Source of the DNA: Symbiodinium natans
Lineage: Eukaryota; Sar; Dinophyceae; Suessiales; Symbiodiniaceae
Assembly: GCA_905221605.1 (NCBI GenBank)
Contig: CAJNDS010002110.1
Coordinates: 62,001 to 126,000, forward strand
DNA: 64,000 bases
Direction of reading: 5' to 3'
The notes beneath the pieces were generated by a model, which made no database searches, had not been told where the DNA came from, and saw only the letters and a list, made by a program, of their open reading frames with translations. Every line of letters starts with the position of its first letter. Position 1 is the first letter of the stretch. The position numbers were made by a program, and so were the translations under genes. Positions 19,950 through 30,396 of this stretch are shown here, in pieces.

Positions 19950-22900
19950 TCATCCTTTCACTTGCTTCTCCTGTTCCTTGCAGATCCTTCCTCCATCTTC
20001 ATCTTCGCTGTCCTTGATCCACAAGTTCTGGTTCACGTCGTAGTAGAGCCATGCCTTTGTGGCCTGCACCCATTTCCACTGGAAATCTGATCCTTCGTAA
20101 GGAAAGATCGCATACAGTTCCTGAGCTCCTTCACTTCCTCCAACTCTGAATTGGCTTCGATCCTGTGGGCCAATCGCCTTGTCCTTCTTCTTTCCTTCTC
20201 CTGTGCTTCCTTCACTGTCTGTGGCCTTCTTGAGCTCTTCCTGAAGCGAGACGATCTTCCTTTTGTCTGAAGCTTGCTGTTCCTTCATTCCTCTGACCAA
20301 CTCACGAAGCTGGGCCATCTCAATCCTCAAACTTTCATTTTCATCTTCCTTTCCTTCTCTTGTTGCTGGCTCTTGCTTCTTCCTCTCTGCTTCTGCTGCT
20401 GCTGCCTCTCGTCTCTTCCTTTCTGCTTCTGCCGCTGCTGCTGCCTCTCGTCTCTTCCTGTCCTTTTCCTCTGCTGCTGCTGCTGCCTGCCTTTTCTTCC
20501 TTTCCTCTTCTGCTGCGGCTTCCTGCTTCTTCCTTTCTTCTTCTGCTGCGGCTTCCTGCTTCTTTCTCTCCTCTGCTGCTGCTGCTTCCTGCTTCTTCCT
20601 TCCTTCTTTTGCTGCTGCTTCCTGCTTCTTCCTTTCCTCTTCTGCTGTGGCTTCCTGTCTTTTCCTTTCCTCTTCTGCTTCTTCCTTCTCCTTCCTGGCT
20701 TTCTCCTCGGCTTTCCTCTTCCTGATTCTTTCTCGCCTTTCGCGTTCCTTCTGCCACTTCTTCTCATCCTTCTCTGCCTGCTTCTCTGCTTCCTGTGTGG
20801 CTCCCTCTTCCTGTGGTGTAACTCCTGCTGCTTCAGCGACTGCTGCGCTTGCCTGCTTGTCAGAGCTGCTGCTCGCTCCTGTGGCTGTGTTCTTGGTGCT
20901 TCCTTTTCCTGGTCCTTTTCCTTTTCCTTCCTTTCCTTTCTGGTACTTGTAGACGTAGTCGACGCCAACTTCGACCTTCTCGCCCGTGATCCTGTGCTGC
21001 TTGTACACCTTGCCATTCTCCACGTAGATCTTGTACTCGGTGTCGTCGTAGGGGTACGCAAAACCTTTTTCCTTTTCCTTCTCCTCTTCTTCTCTTTTCC
21101 TCAGCTCCTCATTCACTTTCCTGATCTTCTCTTTCCTCTCCTTTTCCTTCCTCTTTTCCTCCTGCGTTGATGTAGTAGACGCCGACGAAGATCTTGGTGT
21201 GATAGAACTCGATCCTTCTTCTTCTTCTCTTCCTTCCTCTTCTCCTCGACCATGTCCTGTTCTTCGTAGCTCTCTTTCCATCTCTGCTCCTCTTTCTTCT
21301 TCTTGAAGCTTCCACCAAATCATTCCTTTGATCTCTTCTTCTTCCTTCTCGTACTCGGCGATCTTGGTCTCCAAAGCTTCTATCCTTTCCTTCAAGTGCC
21401 TGAGCAACTCCACATCTCGCAGGTGTTGGTCCTCAATCTGTTCCTTGAGGTTTGCCTGTTCGCGACGCTGTTCTCTGAGCAACACGTTCGTGGTTCCTTG
21501 GGCTTCTTTCAACTGGTTCAACTGAGAGGTGAGCTCTCTGAACCAACGTTCCTTCTCGGAGGCACTCGGTTCCATAGCTGCTACTTCCTTCTCTACAGCT
21601 ACTGTCTCTTCCTTTTCAAGGTTCCTAAAACAGAGGTCCTTCACTCGAGGCATCGAGCTGCAAATGTTTCCTACTTCAAGCTGTTCCTGCAATCCTAATG
21701 CACATGCACTCGTGTCACTGCACATGCCGACATGTTCCTGCACAGTTCCTACACATGTACTGCACGACTGCAAAAGACATGTTCCTGAAGCTACTTCAAC
21801 CTTTGAGCAACCTTCCAAACTTCCTGAAAGCAAAGAGAACAACAAAGCTGCAAATGCGAAGTTTCCTTTGGACTTGATTCTCTTGACTGTGGCCTTAGCT
21901 TGTTCCTGCTGTCGATGTTCTTGAAGCTCTTCAATTCCTACTGGTTGGTTTTGTTCGTCCTTGAAGCCTAGCCAATGCATCAACAACTTAATGCGTTTTC
22001 CTGAAAGCGGCTTAGTTCCTATATCAGCAGTGTTATCCCTGGTACCTACCGGGTGGACACTAAGAATTCCTTGTTTGTGGAGGTCCTGGAGAAAGAGGGT
22101 CCTAATCTGCAAATGTTTCACTCTTCCTACTCCCTGCCTGGTAATGATACCACGAGCAGCGGAAGAATCTAGATGCAAATGCACTACGCACTTCCTACAG
22201 GTGAGGAATTCTATCGCTTCCTTGAGCAACAAAGAGTCACTAGCTGAACTAGCTGCGGCGTAATATTCTGCCTCTCCAGAAGACAGAGAAATACTCCTTT
22301 GGGTCCTAGAGAATGCATAGATCAGTTGAGAATCCAGGAACACAGTTCCTGAACTTGTGCTGCGACGACTGTCTTTCTGTCCTGCCCAATCTGAATCGGA
22401 GTATACCTCCAACAAGTGATGTTCCTTGGGTTTGACTTGGGAAAAGTCATAGGTTCCGTTGCGAATGCTCTCGTTGAGGTTTGACATTCCTCGCGGTGTT
22501 TTCCTATACGTGCAATGGTAACCATCTGTCTTTGTCATGTACTGCACAACATGAATCAACTGCTTCTTAGCTGCAAATGTTGGCAATGACATCTTGGACG
22601 CTAAACCTCTTACTGCGAACTGCAGATCCGGCCTGTCCTGACAAACATATAGGAGGATTCCTACACACTTCCTAAACGAAGCTGCTTGTTCCTGGTCAAG
22701 AGGGTTTGTGTTGTCTACTGCCTGGCTCTCCTGTGTGCACGGCGTCGGCTTTGATGCCTTTCCTGTCAACTTGAGTTCTTCACGAAGTTTTCCAAGATAC
22801 TTTGGGTCACTGTGAATGTGAAGTTCATGATTGTGATACGAGTACTTTCTTTTGAGAAATCTCACCGTCTGAAGCGACTCGCCAATAGCAAGTTCCTGCG

Positions 22901-25900
22901 CGGTAAGAAACGGTCCTTCAATCTTCAGCTCGTACACTCGTCCTAGACTCTTTAGTACAGGGTCGACATGATGACTCTTTCCTGCTGCTTGAATGTCATC
23001 AACATGAACCACAAGAATGCTTTTCCTTGAGTCTCGAAACAGAGTTGGACAAGCTACACTTCTCTCAAAGTCTTGTTCCTTAAGCGAATCACTAAAATGA
23101 TCCGACCAAAGCAAAGCTGCGTCTCTCTGTCCTGGCAACACTCGGAGCAAGAGTAGTCCTTCCTGAAGACAAGAGGGATCAGTGTCCTGAAACAGCTCCA
23201 CATATTCCTTCGGGAATTCACACGCCGTTCTAGTCCTTTGCGGTACTTGCAAAAACGCATCTTTGACGTCAATGCTGTAGACTGAAAACTCTTCCTGAAG
23301 AGCAATCACGGGGACTAACCTTGTGAGGCTTGCTGACGTGGCTGGTGAGAACACATCGCTTCTGTGTTCAGTTCCTTTAAATTCACGAGCCACTAGCCTA
23401 GCCCGTCTTTTCCAAGACCCTGACCTGAACCGCCAATCGAACACGAATTTGGTGGTGAGCCATTTTATGGGTTCCTGTTCACTCTCTTCTCTCTCATTCT
23501 CTCCTTCGTCTCTCTTGCGCCAGCCAAGTTCCTCAAGTGGTTTCCTAACCAGTGCCTGCATTCCTGAAAGTCTCTCCATCTCGGTGATCATGGCCTCTCT
23601 GTCCTTGGTCTTGAGCTCTTCATCTGAAAGCTCTGGTGGTCCTGCGTCCTCATCGTTGAAAACTCTCTCTCTCTCCTCTTCGTCTTCTTCTTCTTCATCT
23701 CCTATATCTGAGTATGTGTCCTCCCAACAGATGTCGTCAAGTCCTGGCTCAGGGAGAGGTTCGTCGTTGTGCTCAAACACGCGTCCTGCGTTAAACGGTG
23801 GAAATTTCCTCTTCGGCGACTCGTCGGTCCTTGGGATTTTGGACGAAGTTCCTACGTCTTCATACTCATGCTTTCTGACTGCTGCCGGTGCTCTAGGCAA
23901 CAAAAGTTCACTACCTTGACTCTCTTGCTTCTCTTGGTCAGTGCTCATGCTGTCACTACCTGCTTCATCAGATTCTGGTCCTCTGTTTTGCAGATGACTC
24001 AGCTGACTTGTAGGCGTTGCATCACTGCCTGCCTCATCAGGTCCTGGGTCTATCCATGCAGGTGCTGCAGGTTCTGCTTGCTGTTGTTCTTGTTCCTTTG
24101 CCTTCTTTGCCATTGCATGAAGGTTCGTGTTTCTTGGGGTGACTGTTCCTAACGGTTTTGGTGTACTCGCCCCGCCTGCGATGACAGGTGTCTGTATTCC
24201 AGGAGTAATGGCTCCAATGCCATGTTGATCTCCTAGAGGCTCCACCACTGTCACAGGCGCTGGTGTTCCTGAGGGGCCTGGTAGGTTCTTCCTAGGAACT
24301 ACGCGAGTTGTGAGCGTCGTGTGCTTCACTTCCCAAGTGTGGATTCCTACACTAGTTAGTGCTTCCAGGTCAAAATGATGGGGGCATCTCTTCACAGATC
24401 TACTGGTCTTGATGCCATCCATGTGCCACGTAATGAAGACGTTGTTGTCAGTCTTTCCTAAGAAAACTCCTCTCAGCCATTGAGGGTCACCTTTCTTGAC
24501 ATTGACGCCAGTCCTGTTCGCCAAGACCATCAAACTCTCACCAAACTGGCAAAGTGTTCCTTCATAAGGTCTTCCTGCAACAAACTCATAAGGTGTCATA
24601 CCAGTAGCACTGTGTCTGTGGTACCTATTCAGAATCCAAGCTGCATGCCTGAATGCCCAACTGAACAAGGGGTGAGTATGTGCTATCAACACCTTTGCCT
24701 GTTCCTGCAAACCTTGAATCAACGTGAGGGCTTGCCTACGCACAGTTTGAATTGCACGCTCTGCCATGCCATTGGTTTCCTTCTGGCCTGAAACTGCATC
24801 TTGAAGGGTTGTTCCTAGCCCTAGAGCTGACCTTTGTTTCAGGATGATCTGCTTGAGCTTCTTCATGGTTCCTTCATTGTCTGCCTTCAAATTGATAGAC
24901 TGGTACTGAAGTTGAGTGCTCATGTACGTAACGCCTTCGCCAATGTGCTCGATCAAACCTTTTCCTTTGGTTGCAGTTGGAATGCAAGCAATGCTCCTAC
25001 TCCAAGAGTCAATGCAAACCAAGCTGACTGCCGTCGGGGCTTCATCATGACTTGTTCCTGTAAAACAGAAATCCATACACAATGTGGGTCTAGACGATCG
25101 TTCCTTCTCAGGGCTTTGAGTTGGATGTGGCGACTCTTTTCCTTTGCACGCAACGCATACTGGACACCAAGTGGCATACGGTAAATGTGTCAAATTGTGT
25201 ACCTCAACTTTTTCAGGTTTGGGCATGACTTGGTCCTTGAGCGGTTGTGGAATGGCATATTCCTGGTACTTCTTCTGAGCAGTGTTGAGTCCTAACCGTC
25301 TCTCATCTTCCATGATCTTCCTACTGAGCCTTCTAAGGAGGTCCTGTTTTGAGCCATTCTTAGACACTCCAAGTTCTGTACACAATTCCTTGAGGATCTT
25401 CAGGCTGTTCTGCTGGTTGTACTCATGACCATCATAAATGAACGTAAGTTCTCCATGAAGTTCATACCTGTGTGCAGGGGCCTGTGGTTCCTGTTCGTCA
25501 ATCTCCATGCTTTCATTCTCCGGGACTGTTTTGAGCCTTTGTTCCTGTTGTTGGGCCTTTGAACCATCTACTGGGTAGACCAACCTGAACTTAGACAGTC
25601 CTGTCCATGATCTCACTCCGAAAGGCGATGAGAACTCGTCATACTCATCTGCAATCCATGGCATCTTGTCCTCAAAGAACTCATGGTTCACTGGGTCCTC
25701 TCCGTAGGTGGATCTCTCGTTCTGGAGGTTCTCACGCTCTACGGGAATGTCCTTCAAGTCGAGCGGATGAAAACGTGTCTTCCTGGGCGTGTGGTGGTAC
25801 CTGATCAGTTCAGTTCCATCCTTGCTAAGAGACCACTTGTCATCAGTGTACTCTTCAAATGTACGTCTGTCTTCCGCTTTCTTGGGTGTTCCTATGAGGT

Positions 25901-28900
25901 AAGGAGGAAATGCCTTGGACGAGATCAAGGTCAATACCTCAAAGTTCTGGCTCTCATCATAGATGTGGCCAAAAGGTTCTTCTAGCTCTTCATACCTTTC
26001 GTTGTAGTGCAAGAGCTGCCAGCCTTCGGTGTCTCTAACCAAAACAGCTCTGAAAGGATGTTTTCCTTGAGGATACATCATAGCTGGGTCAACATGCTCT
26101 GAGCTCTTTGGGCTGTAGTGGACTACATAGGGCTCGGTCACACTTGTCCATCCAATTCGACCTTCAGCTACGAGGTTCCTAAGCGTTTCACAGAGATAGA
26201 TTGGCGTAGGGACTCCTGTTGTTTGGGATGTCGAGACTGTCCTGACAAAAGCTTTAGCGGTGAGGGAATTGTTGTTGTACGCTACTGCTATGGAAGTGTT
26301 TCCTTCAACCAAGAAAGTTCCTGTCTCACTACCGTTCCGAAATTCCCAACCTTTCTTCAACAATTTTCCTACAGCTAAGAGAGGGTGAACAACTGATGAA
26401 ATCAAGAAGACTTCCTCAACCTTCACACAGTTTCCACCAACATCCTCAAACTCAACCTCAATAACCCGCTGGTCCTGTACTTTTATCCTAGTTCCTTGAG
26501 CGTCTCGGAGTTCAATCCTGCGTCGGTCCGGGACCTTCCTACCGAAATTTCGCATCCACATAGGGGCTAATGAGATATCTGCGCCTGAGTCAAGCACAAC
26601 CTCAATTTCCTTTGCACCTGGGCTCTCTCTCACTGTCCTAACAAAGTTCTCTGGTTCTGAGGTGTACCAACAGTACAAGGGGTCCTTCTCTATGTCTTCA
26701 CTCTCTTCATCACTCTCACTTCCAATCTGAAATTCCTGCTCTGACTTTCCTGAACTAGCCGAAACCATCAAAACTCTCCCGAAGTAATCAATTTCAAGTT
26801 CCTCAGAGTCTTCGCTCAGCTCGAACTCCTCAGGAAAGCTGGTCGGTGGATCACCGATGTGGTGCATTGTTACCATCCTGATGATCGGCTTCTGGGTTCC
26901 TTGACCTGATGAACTGGCTGATGTTGTCGCTGTTCTCGATGTTGGAGCTTGGGTTGAGGCTGTTCCTCTACTTGGGGCTTCACTCTGAGTTTCCTGCATT
27001 TCTACATTCCTAGCCGTGTACCCCATGTCTCTCTGTTTCTTCCTACACTGGGCCTCAAAGTGTCCATACTTCTGGCAGTAATGGCAAACTCCTGTAGCTG
27101 CTTGGGCCTTTCCTTTGCCTTTACCTTTGTAGCTACCTTTGAACCCTTTGTAGCCTTTTCCTCTGCCTTTGAAACCTCTAAAGCCTCTACCTCGGCCTTT
27201 CCAGTTTCCACCTCTGCCTTTGCCTCTACCTTTTCCTTTGCCTCGACCTTTGAAACCACCTTTGCCTGAATCCTTGCCTGAATCCTTACCACCTTTCTTT
27301 CCTTTACCTTTGTACCCGTACCAATCTCTACCTTTGCCTTTCCAAGCCTGAGACACATCCATGGCTGCAACACCCTGATGATCTTCTCCCTTGTCGATTA
27401 GGTCAGTAGTGGTCCTATAGGGTGTTCCTTGGGACTGCGTAAGCGAATTGGTCCACTTCTCAGTTGACTCATAGTTCACAAGATACTGCCTAAGTGCCGG
27501 GTACTTTGTCTTCTCATCTAGGTTGAGCAACAAATGTCTCTTTACTTCAGGCTTCATTCCTTGAATCAATGTACTAACCTTCAAGTTTTCCTGCACCTTT
27601 TCTCCAGTGGACTTCTCGTACTGCTCAATGCGTTCCTCATATTCGAGGATGTTCTCTGCAATGCCTTTGTCCTTGGCAAAACGGAAATTCATGATGTTGT
27701 GGAAAAGTTCCAGCGATCTTGCTCTATTCACAGGCTGGTATTCTAACAACAGCATCCTATAGGCTTCCATCCCGTTCTCTTCTGTCGTATGGCGAACCAC
27801 ACGATACGGTCTGCCTTTGGTGTAAGACGCTAAAATGCTGTACAACTTCCTGCTTTGCGTTTTGGCCTCATCAGTCATATCTTTCATGTCCAGCACTTCA
27901 TTCTTCCTTAGGTCGTTCTCCACGAGGTCCATGGTTTCCACAAGATCTTCATCCATAGCGCCAAGCCAAACTCGAAGTCGTTGCTTGAACTCCATGAAAC
28001 CATTCTTTTCTTCTTGCCAAGTTCCTGGAGAAAATACTTCTGGAGGCTTGATGAGTTTGTGAAGCTCAACGTCACCTGGCTTTCTTCCTTTCACTGCTCT
28101 CTCTAGGCTGCTTCCGATCTCCTCGAAAGTTGTCACTGCTGTTTCCTGCGCTTGAAGCAAAGTGTGCTGTGCCTCTGCACTCTGCTGCTGAATTGCCTGC
28201 AGTGTGTTGCTGAAGCTTGCTGTGATGCTTTGCTCTCGGGCTGTGCCGGCTGCTGCACTGCTCCTCATCTCTTCTGCTAAGGTTTGTATTCCTTGAAGCG
28301 TTTGCTGGTTGATTTCTGCAAGTCTCTGTAGTGCATCTTCCATTCCTTTGGCTGCTTCCAAGTTGCTGTACACAAGCACAACAAGAAACATTGTCTTGTG
28401 CTGTCTCCTCACTTCTGCTCTTCTTCTCCTGCTTTTCCTTTTGGGCTCTTTCGCTCTCTTCGTTCTTTTCTGTACTGCTGTAAAGAACAATCGTGAGAAG
28501 TACGATAGGATGATCCAAGTAATCATTCCTAGAGGTGTTCCTGCGAAAACTACGAGATGAATTCCTTCAAACACTAAGCTGTGCACGACGTCGTGAAACT
28601 TCTTTTCTAGCTGTTCGAACTGTTCCTTGAAAGGGATCTTTTCTACATTGTGAAACTTTCCTTCTACTAGGCGCCTAGGAGCGTAGCCGGACTCAAGGCT
28701 CTCATTTTCTTCACTCATGTACATGTCGATGCTCCTAATCGTGTAGGCATTCATGAAGTCCTGGTTCACGGAGTACTTGTCGTAGTTCTTCTGAGAATGC
28801 GTATTGGGCTTTCCTGGGAGGCTCGTCCACACAACCATCAACTCACTCTCGTCAATCTCGGCAATCACCTTTCTCCCACGTCTTTCTTCCTTGGAGGATC

Positions 28901-29363
28901 TGTCATCTCCAAGGGCAAGTTCATCCTTGGCTCTTCCGGGTCCAAGGGCCTGCCACGGATTCTCTTCGAAGCCATATCTTCCTGGAGTCATGCTCATCCC
29001 GCACAAAGTGGCGAGGCTCCCCAGGGCAAAACCAACCAGCAGCACTATGCCTGCTGCCATTCCGTAGCATCTCATGTTCCTCGTCTTCACTTCCTGAATC
29101 GTGTATCGTTCAGGGAAGCAATTGAAGCAAGGGGCAAAGTCCCTCACTCTTCCACCAGCAACCGTCAGGTTCCTGATGTGACCACAACCTGGTTTGTGGT
29201 ACCTTCTTCCTGCTCTTGTTGCTATCCGGACTGTGGGGAGGTACTCGAAGAACTCTCGGACTTCGACGTTCTTTTCCTGTTTCCACATTTGTATCATCCC
29301 ACAGACGAGAGAAGCCATCATGGCTATGAGGACGATTCCTACTCCTGCTATGTGTAGCATCAT
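19950..29363 (-). CDS. gag-pol: Copia Gag-Pol polyprotein with N- and C-terminal extensions
   Basis: 3137 codons, about twice a typical copia polyprotein. Order by residue: hydrophobic segments at about 5-25, 102-125 and 265-296, with a Cys/His motif (YHKPGCGH...PCFNC) at about 55-80 resembling Ada-type zinc modules; gag with Lys/Gly-rich linker and CCHC knuckle CHYCQKYGHFEAQC (about 758); protease VVLDSGADISLAP (about 921); integrase HHCC and catalytic Asp/Asp/Glu (about 1388-1530); RT with DVKDAF and VVHVDD (about 1970-2128); RNase H with YSDSDWAG (about 2318). After RNase H come some 680 residues: a hydrophobic stretch near 2505-2525, then Glu/Lys/Arg coiled coil with AAEEERKKQE repeats (about 2900-2990). 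No frameshift or stop. The catalytic motifs are standard for the family; the roles of the two extensions are unknown. Confidence 0.93.
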   Translation of the reverse strand: MMLHIAGVGIVLIAMMASLVCGMIQMWKQEKNVEVREFFEYLPTVRIATRAGRRYHKPGCGHIRNLTVAGGRVRDFAPCFNCFPERYTIQEVKTRNMRCYGMAAGIVLLVGFALGSLATLCGMSMTPGRYGFEENPWQALGPGRAKDELALGDDRSSKEERRGRKVIAEIDESELMVVWTSLPGKPNTHSQKNYDKYSVNQDFMNAYTIRSIDMYMSEENESLESGYAPRRLVEGKFHNVEKIPFKEQFEQLEKKFHDVVHSLVFEGIHLVVFAGTPLGMITWIILSYFSRLFFTAVQKRTKRAKEPKRKSRRRRAEVRRQHKTMFLVVLVYSNLEAAKGMEDALQRLAEINQQTLQGIQTLAEEMRSSAAAGTAREQSITASFSNTLQAIQQQSAEAQHTLLQAQETAVTTFEEIGSSLERAVKGRKPGDVELHKLIKPPEVFSPGTWQEEKNGFMEFKQRLRVWLGAMDEDLVETMDLVENDLRKNEVLDMKDMTDEAKTQSRKLYSILASYTKGRPYRVVRHTTEENGMEAYRMLLLEYQPVNRARSLELFHNIMNFRFAKDKGIAENILEYEERIEQYEKSTGEKVQENLKVSTLIQGMKPEVKRHLLLNLDEKTKYPALRQYLVNYESTEKWTNSLTQSQGTPYRTTTDLIDKGEDHQGVAAMDVSQAWKGKGRDWYGYKGKGKKGGKDSGKDSGKGGFKGRGKGKGRGKGRGGNWKGRGRGFRGFKGRGKGYKGFKGSYKGKGKGKAQAATGVCHYCQKYGHFEAQCRKKQRDMGYTARNVEMQETQSEAPSRGTASTQAPTSRTATTSASSSGQGTQKPIIRMVTMHHIGDPPTSFPEEFELSEDSEELEIDYFGRVLMVSASSGKSEQEFQIGSESDEESEDIEKDPLYCWYTSEPENFVRTVRESPGAKEIEVVLDSGADISLAPMWMRNFGRKVPDRRRIELRDAQGTRIKVQDQRVIEVEFEDVGGNCVKVEEVFLISSVVHPLLAVGKLLKKGWEFRNGSETGTFLVEGNTSIAVAYNNNSLTAKAFVRTVSTSQTTGVPTPIYLCETLRNLVAEGRIGWTSVTEPYVVHYSPKSSEHVDPAMMYPQGKHPFRAVLVRDTEGWQLLHYNERYEELEEPFGHIYDESQNFEVLTLISSKAFPPYLIGTPKKAEDRRTFEEYTDDKWSLSKDGTELIRYHHTPRKTRFHPLDLKDIPVERENLQNERSTYGEDPVNHEFFEDKMPWIADEYDEFSSPFGVRSWTGLSKFRLVYPVDGSKAQQQEQRLKTVPENESMEIDEQEPQAPAHRYELHGELTFIYDGHEYNQQNSLKILKELCTELGVSKNGSKQDLLRRLSRKIMEDERRLGLNTAQKKYQEYAIPQPLKDQVMPKPEKVEVHNLTHLPYATWCPVCVACKGKESPHPTQSPEKERSSRPTLCMDFCFTGTSHDEAPTAVSLVCIDSWSRSIACIPTATKGKGLIEHIGEGVTYMSTQLQYQSINLKADNEGTMKKLKQIILKQRSALGLGTTLQDAVSGQKETNGMAERAIQTVRRQALTLIQGLQEQAKVLIAHTHPLFSWAFRHAAWILNRYHRHSATGMTPYEFVAGRPYEGTLCQFGESLMVLANRTGVNVKKGDPQWLRGVFLGKTDNNVFITWHMDGIKTSRSVKRCPHHFDLEALTSVGIHTWEVKHTTLTTRVVPRKNLPGPSGTPAPVTVVEPLGDQHGIGAITPGIQTPVIAGGASTPKPLGTVTPRNTNLHAMAKKAKEQEQQQAEPAAPAWIDPGPDEAGSDATPTSQLSHLQNRGPESDEAGSDSMSTDQEKQESQGSELLLPRAPAAVRKHEYEDVGTSSKIPRTDESPKRKFPPFNAGRVFEHNDEPLPEPGLDDICWEDTYSDIGDEEEEDEEERERVFNDEDAGPPELSDEELKTKDREAMITEMERLSGMQALVRKPLEELGWRKRDEGENEREESEQEPIKWLTTKFVFDWRFRSGSWKRRARLVAREFKGTEHRSDVFSPATSASLTRLVPVIALQEEFSVYSIDVKDAFLQVPQRTRTACEFPKEYVELFQDTDPSCLQEGLLLLRVLPGQRDAALLWSDHFSDSLKEQDFERSVACPTLFRDSRKSILVVHVDDIQAAGKSHHVDPVLKSLGRVYELKIEGPFLTAQELAIGESLQTVRFLKRKYSYHNHELHIHSDPKYLGKLREELKLTGKASKPTPCTQESQAVDNTNPLDQEQAASFRKCVGILLYVCQDRPDLQFAVRGLASKMSLPTFAAKKQLIHVVQYMTKTDGYHCTYRKTPRGMSNLNESIRNGTYDFSQVKPKEHHLLEVYSDSDWAGQKDSRRSTSSGTVFLDSQLIYAFSRTQRSISLSSGEAEYYAAASSASDSLLLKEAIEFLTCRKCVVHLHLDSSAARGIITRQGVGRVKHLQIRTLFLQDLHKQGILSVHPVGTRDNTADIGTKPLSGKRIKLLMHWLGFKDEQNQPVGIEELQEHRQQEQAKATVKRIKSKGNFAFAALLFSLLSGSLEGCSKVEVASGTCLLQSCSTCVGTVQEHVGMCSDTSACALGLQEQLEVGNICSSMPRVKDLCFRNLEKEETVAVEKEVAAMEPSASEKERWFRELTSQLNQLKEAQGTTNVLLREQRREQANLKEQIEDQHLRDVELLRHLKERIEALETKIAEYEKEEEEIKGMIWWKLQEEERGAEMERELRRTGHGRGEEEGREEEEGSSSITPRSSSASTTSTQEEKRKEKERKEKIRKVNEELRKREEEEKEKEKGFAYPYDDTEYKIYVENGKVYKQHRITGEKVEVGVDYVYKYQKGKEGKGKGPGKGSTKNTATGASSSSDKQASAAVAEAAGVTPQEEGATQEAEKQAEKDEKKWQKERERRERIRKRKAEEKARKEKEEAEEERKRQEATAEEERKKQEAAAKEGRKKQEAAAAEERKKQEAAAEEERKKQEAAAEEERKKRQAAAAAEEKDRKRREAAAAAEAERKRREAAAAEAERKKQEPATREGKEDENESLRIEMAQLRELVRGMKEQQASDKRKIVSLQEELKKATDSEGSTGEGKKKDKAIGPQDRSQFRVGGSEGAQELYAIFPYEGSDFQWKWVQATKAWLYYDVNQNLWIKDSEDEDGGRICKEQEKQVKG

Positions 29364-29380
29364 CGCTGCCTCTGGTTCCT

Positions 29381-29400
29381 GGGCGGCAGCTCCGCTACCA
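29381..29400 (-). other. Primer-binding site (initiator-Met-tRNA-like)
   Basis: Directly after the 5' LTR the minus strand reads TGGTAGCGGAGCTGC. TGG plus this sequence is the form of a copia PBS complementary to the 3' end of initiator Met tRNA. The exact host tRNA cannot be checked here. Confidence 0.7.
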
Positions 29401-29579
29401 TGTCAAAGATAGGGTCAATCTAAAGCTAACTGAAAAGCTGCGACACTCCGCACTTTTCCTGGGTTCGCTGCGGTGTGTGTCCTTGTTCGAGCCTGTCGTC
29501 GACAAGACGTTCCGAGGCTCTGGTGTGCATTCCACATGCACCTGGTGCACAGCTTCCTGTACTGCGTAGATGTTTAACA
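29401..29579 (-). repeat. 5' LTR of the copia element
   Basis: 179 bp, 178 of 179 positions identical to the 3' LTR. It should hold the promoter for the Gag-Pol transcript, though no clear TATA-like box was seen. Confidence 0.95.
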
Positions 29580-30164
29580 TATTTAGGGTTTAGGGTTTAG
29601 GGTTTAGGTTATACTTGGGCCTGAAAGAGGGGTTCCCATATCGTAGCTTTAGGGCCCAAGTATATACTACATAGGTGCATGGACATATTAGTTAGGGGAG
29701 GTTCTGGTTCCTGTCTCTCGAAGACAGTACGGAGCTGAGGAGTGTAAAGGCTGTTGAGGGCACATTCGAACCCGAAAGAAACGCATGCAATTTTGTGTGC
29801 AAGCCTGAACCCTAAACCCTGAACCCCCACTCCGTAGCCAGATCCCACTCCTACATTGCTATGTTGGAAGTACAGTACTGAAGACACGACGTTTCCCCAG
29901 CTTCGCAGATCGGTTGCCCTAACCCCTAACCCCTAAGCCCTAGGCCCTAAGCCCTAAACCCTAAACCCTAACCGGTAAGAACAAGGGATAGTAAGCATCC
30001 ATCAACTTTCAGGCCCAAGCATAGCGTTCAAAGCCCTGCATCCTCAACAAGGTTTAGGGTTCAGGGGTTAGGGCTTCTGGTTGCTCACGGTCTGAGGGCT
30101 TGGGGACAGAAGGAAACGAACAAAGAAACTTTAGCCAAGCCACGTGTGCGGATCCTCATACCCA

Positions 30165-30300
30165 TGGAATCGCCCTCTCAGTGGCTGTAATGGTTCAAGC
30201 TTGAGTTCGCGTGGGGCAGGCCAATCGCGCCAATCCAATCCACGAACTCGTTCCTTATCTTTGCCAGGCTGTGTCTGGAGGACATCCGCTCGTGTCTATA
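30165..30300 (-). CDS. Candidate exon, unknown product
   Basis: Minus-strand open block HERMSSRHSLAKIRNEFVDW then IGAIGLPHANSSLNHYSH, bounded on its 5' side by the array at 30305 with possible acceptor GGTAG or TATAG. Family not recognised. Confidence 0.35.
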
Positions 30301-30304
30301 ACTA

Positions 30305-30396
30305 CCTAAACCCTAAACCCTAAACCCTAAACCCTAAACCCTAAACCCTAAACCCTAAACCCTAAACCCTAAACCCTAAACCCTAAACCCTAAACC
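30305..30396. repeat. CCCTAAA array
   Basis: About 13 perfect units. A second array of about 11 units lies at 30490-30569 and a short one at 30805-30835. Confidence 0.9.

Larger units (their letters stand above)
19503..29584 (-). mobile_element. Full-length Ty1/copia LTR retrotransposon
   Basis: A complete element on the minus strand. It has 179-bp LTRs (TGTTAAACA...TTTGACA in element orientation), a TATTT target duplication at 19503-19507 and 29580-29584, a primer-binding site, a polypurine tract, and one uninterrupted 3137-codon ORF in copia order (gag, protease, integrase, RT, RNase H). The LTRs differ at one position (19548 versus 29441), so insertion was recent. The right flank continues straight into TTTAGGG units, so it landed at the edge of a telomere-type array. 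Confidence 0.95.

Noticed and set aside
20263-21170. Plus-strand Ser/Leu/Phe/Cys-rich ORFs opposite the copia C-terminus
   Set aside because: Antisense shadows of the Glu/Lys/Arg-rich coiled coil of Gag-Pol.
28072-28518. Separate small ORFs inside the copia element, such as this 148-codon frame
   Set aside because: Out-of-frame shadows of the uninterrupted 3137-codon ORF.
29826-29842. TCCGTAGCCA match to the start of the dinoflagellate spliced leader
   Set aside because: Only the first ten bases match; the following sequence differs and no donor or Sm-like context is present.
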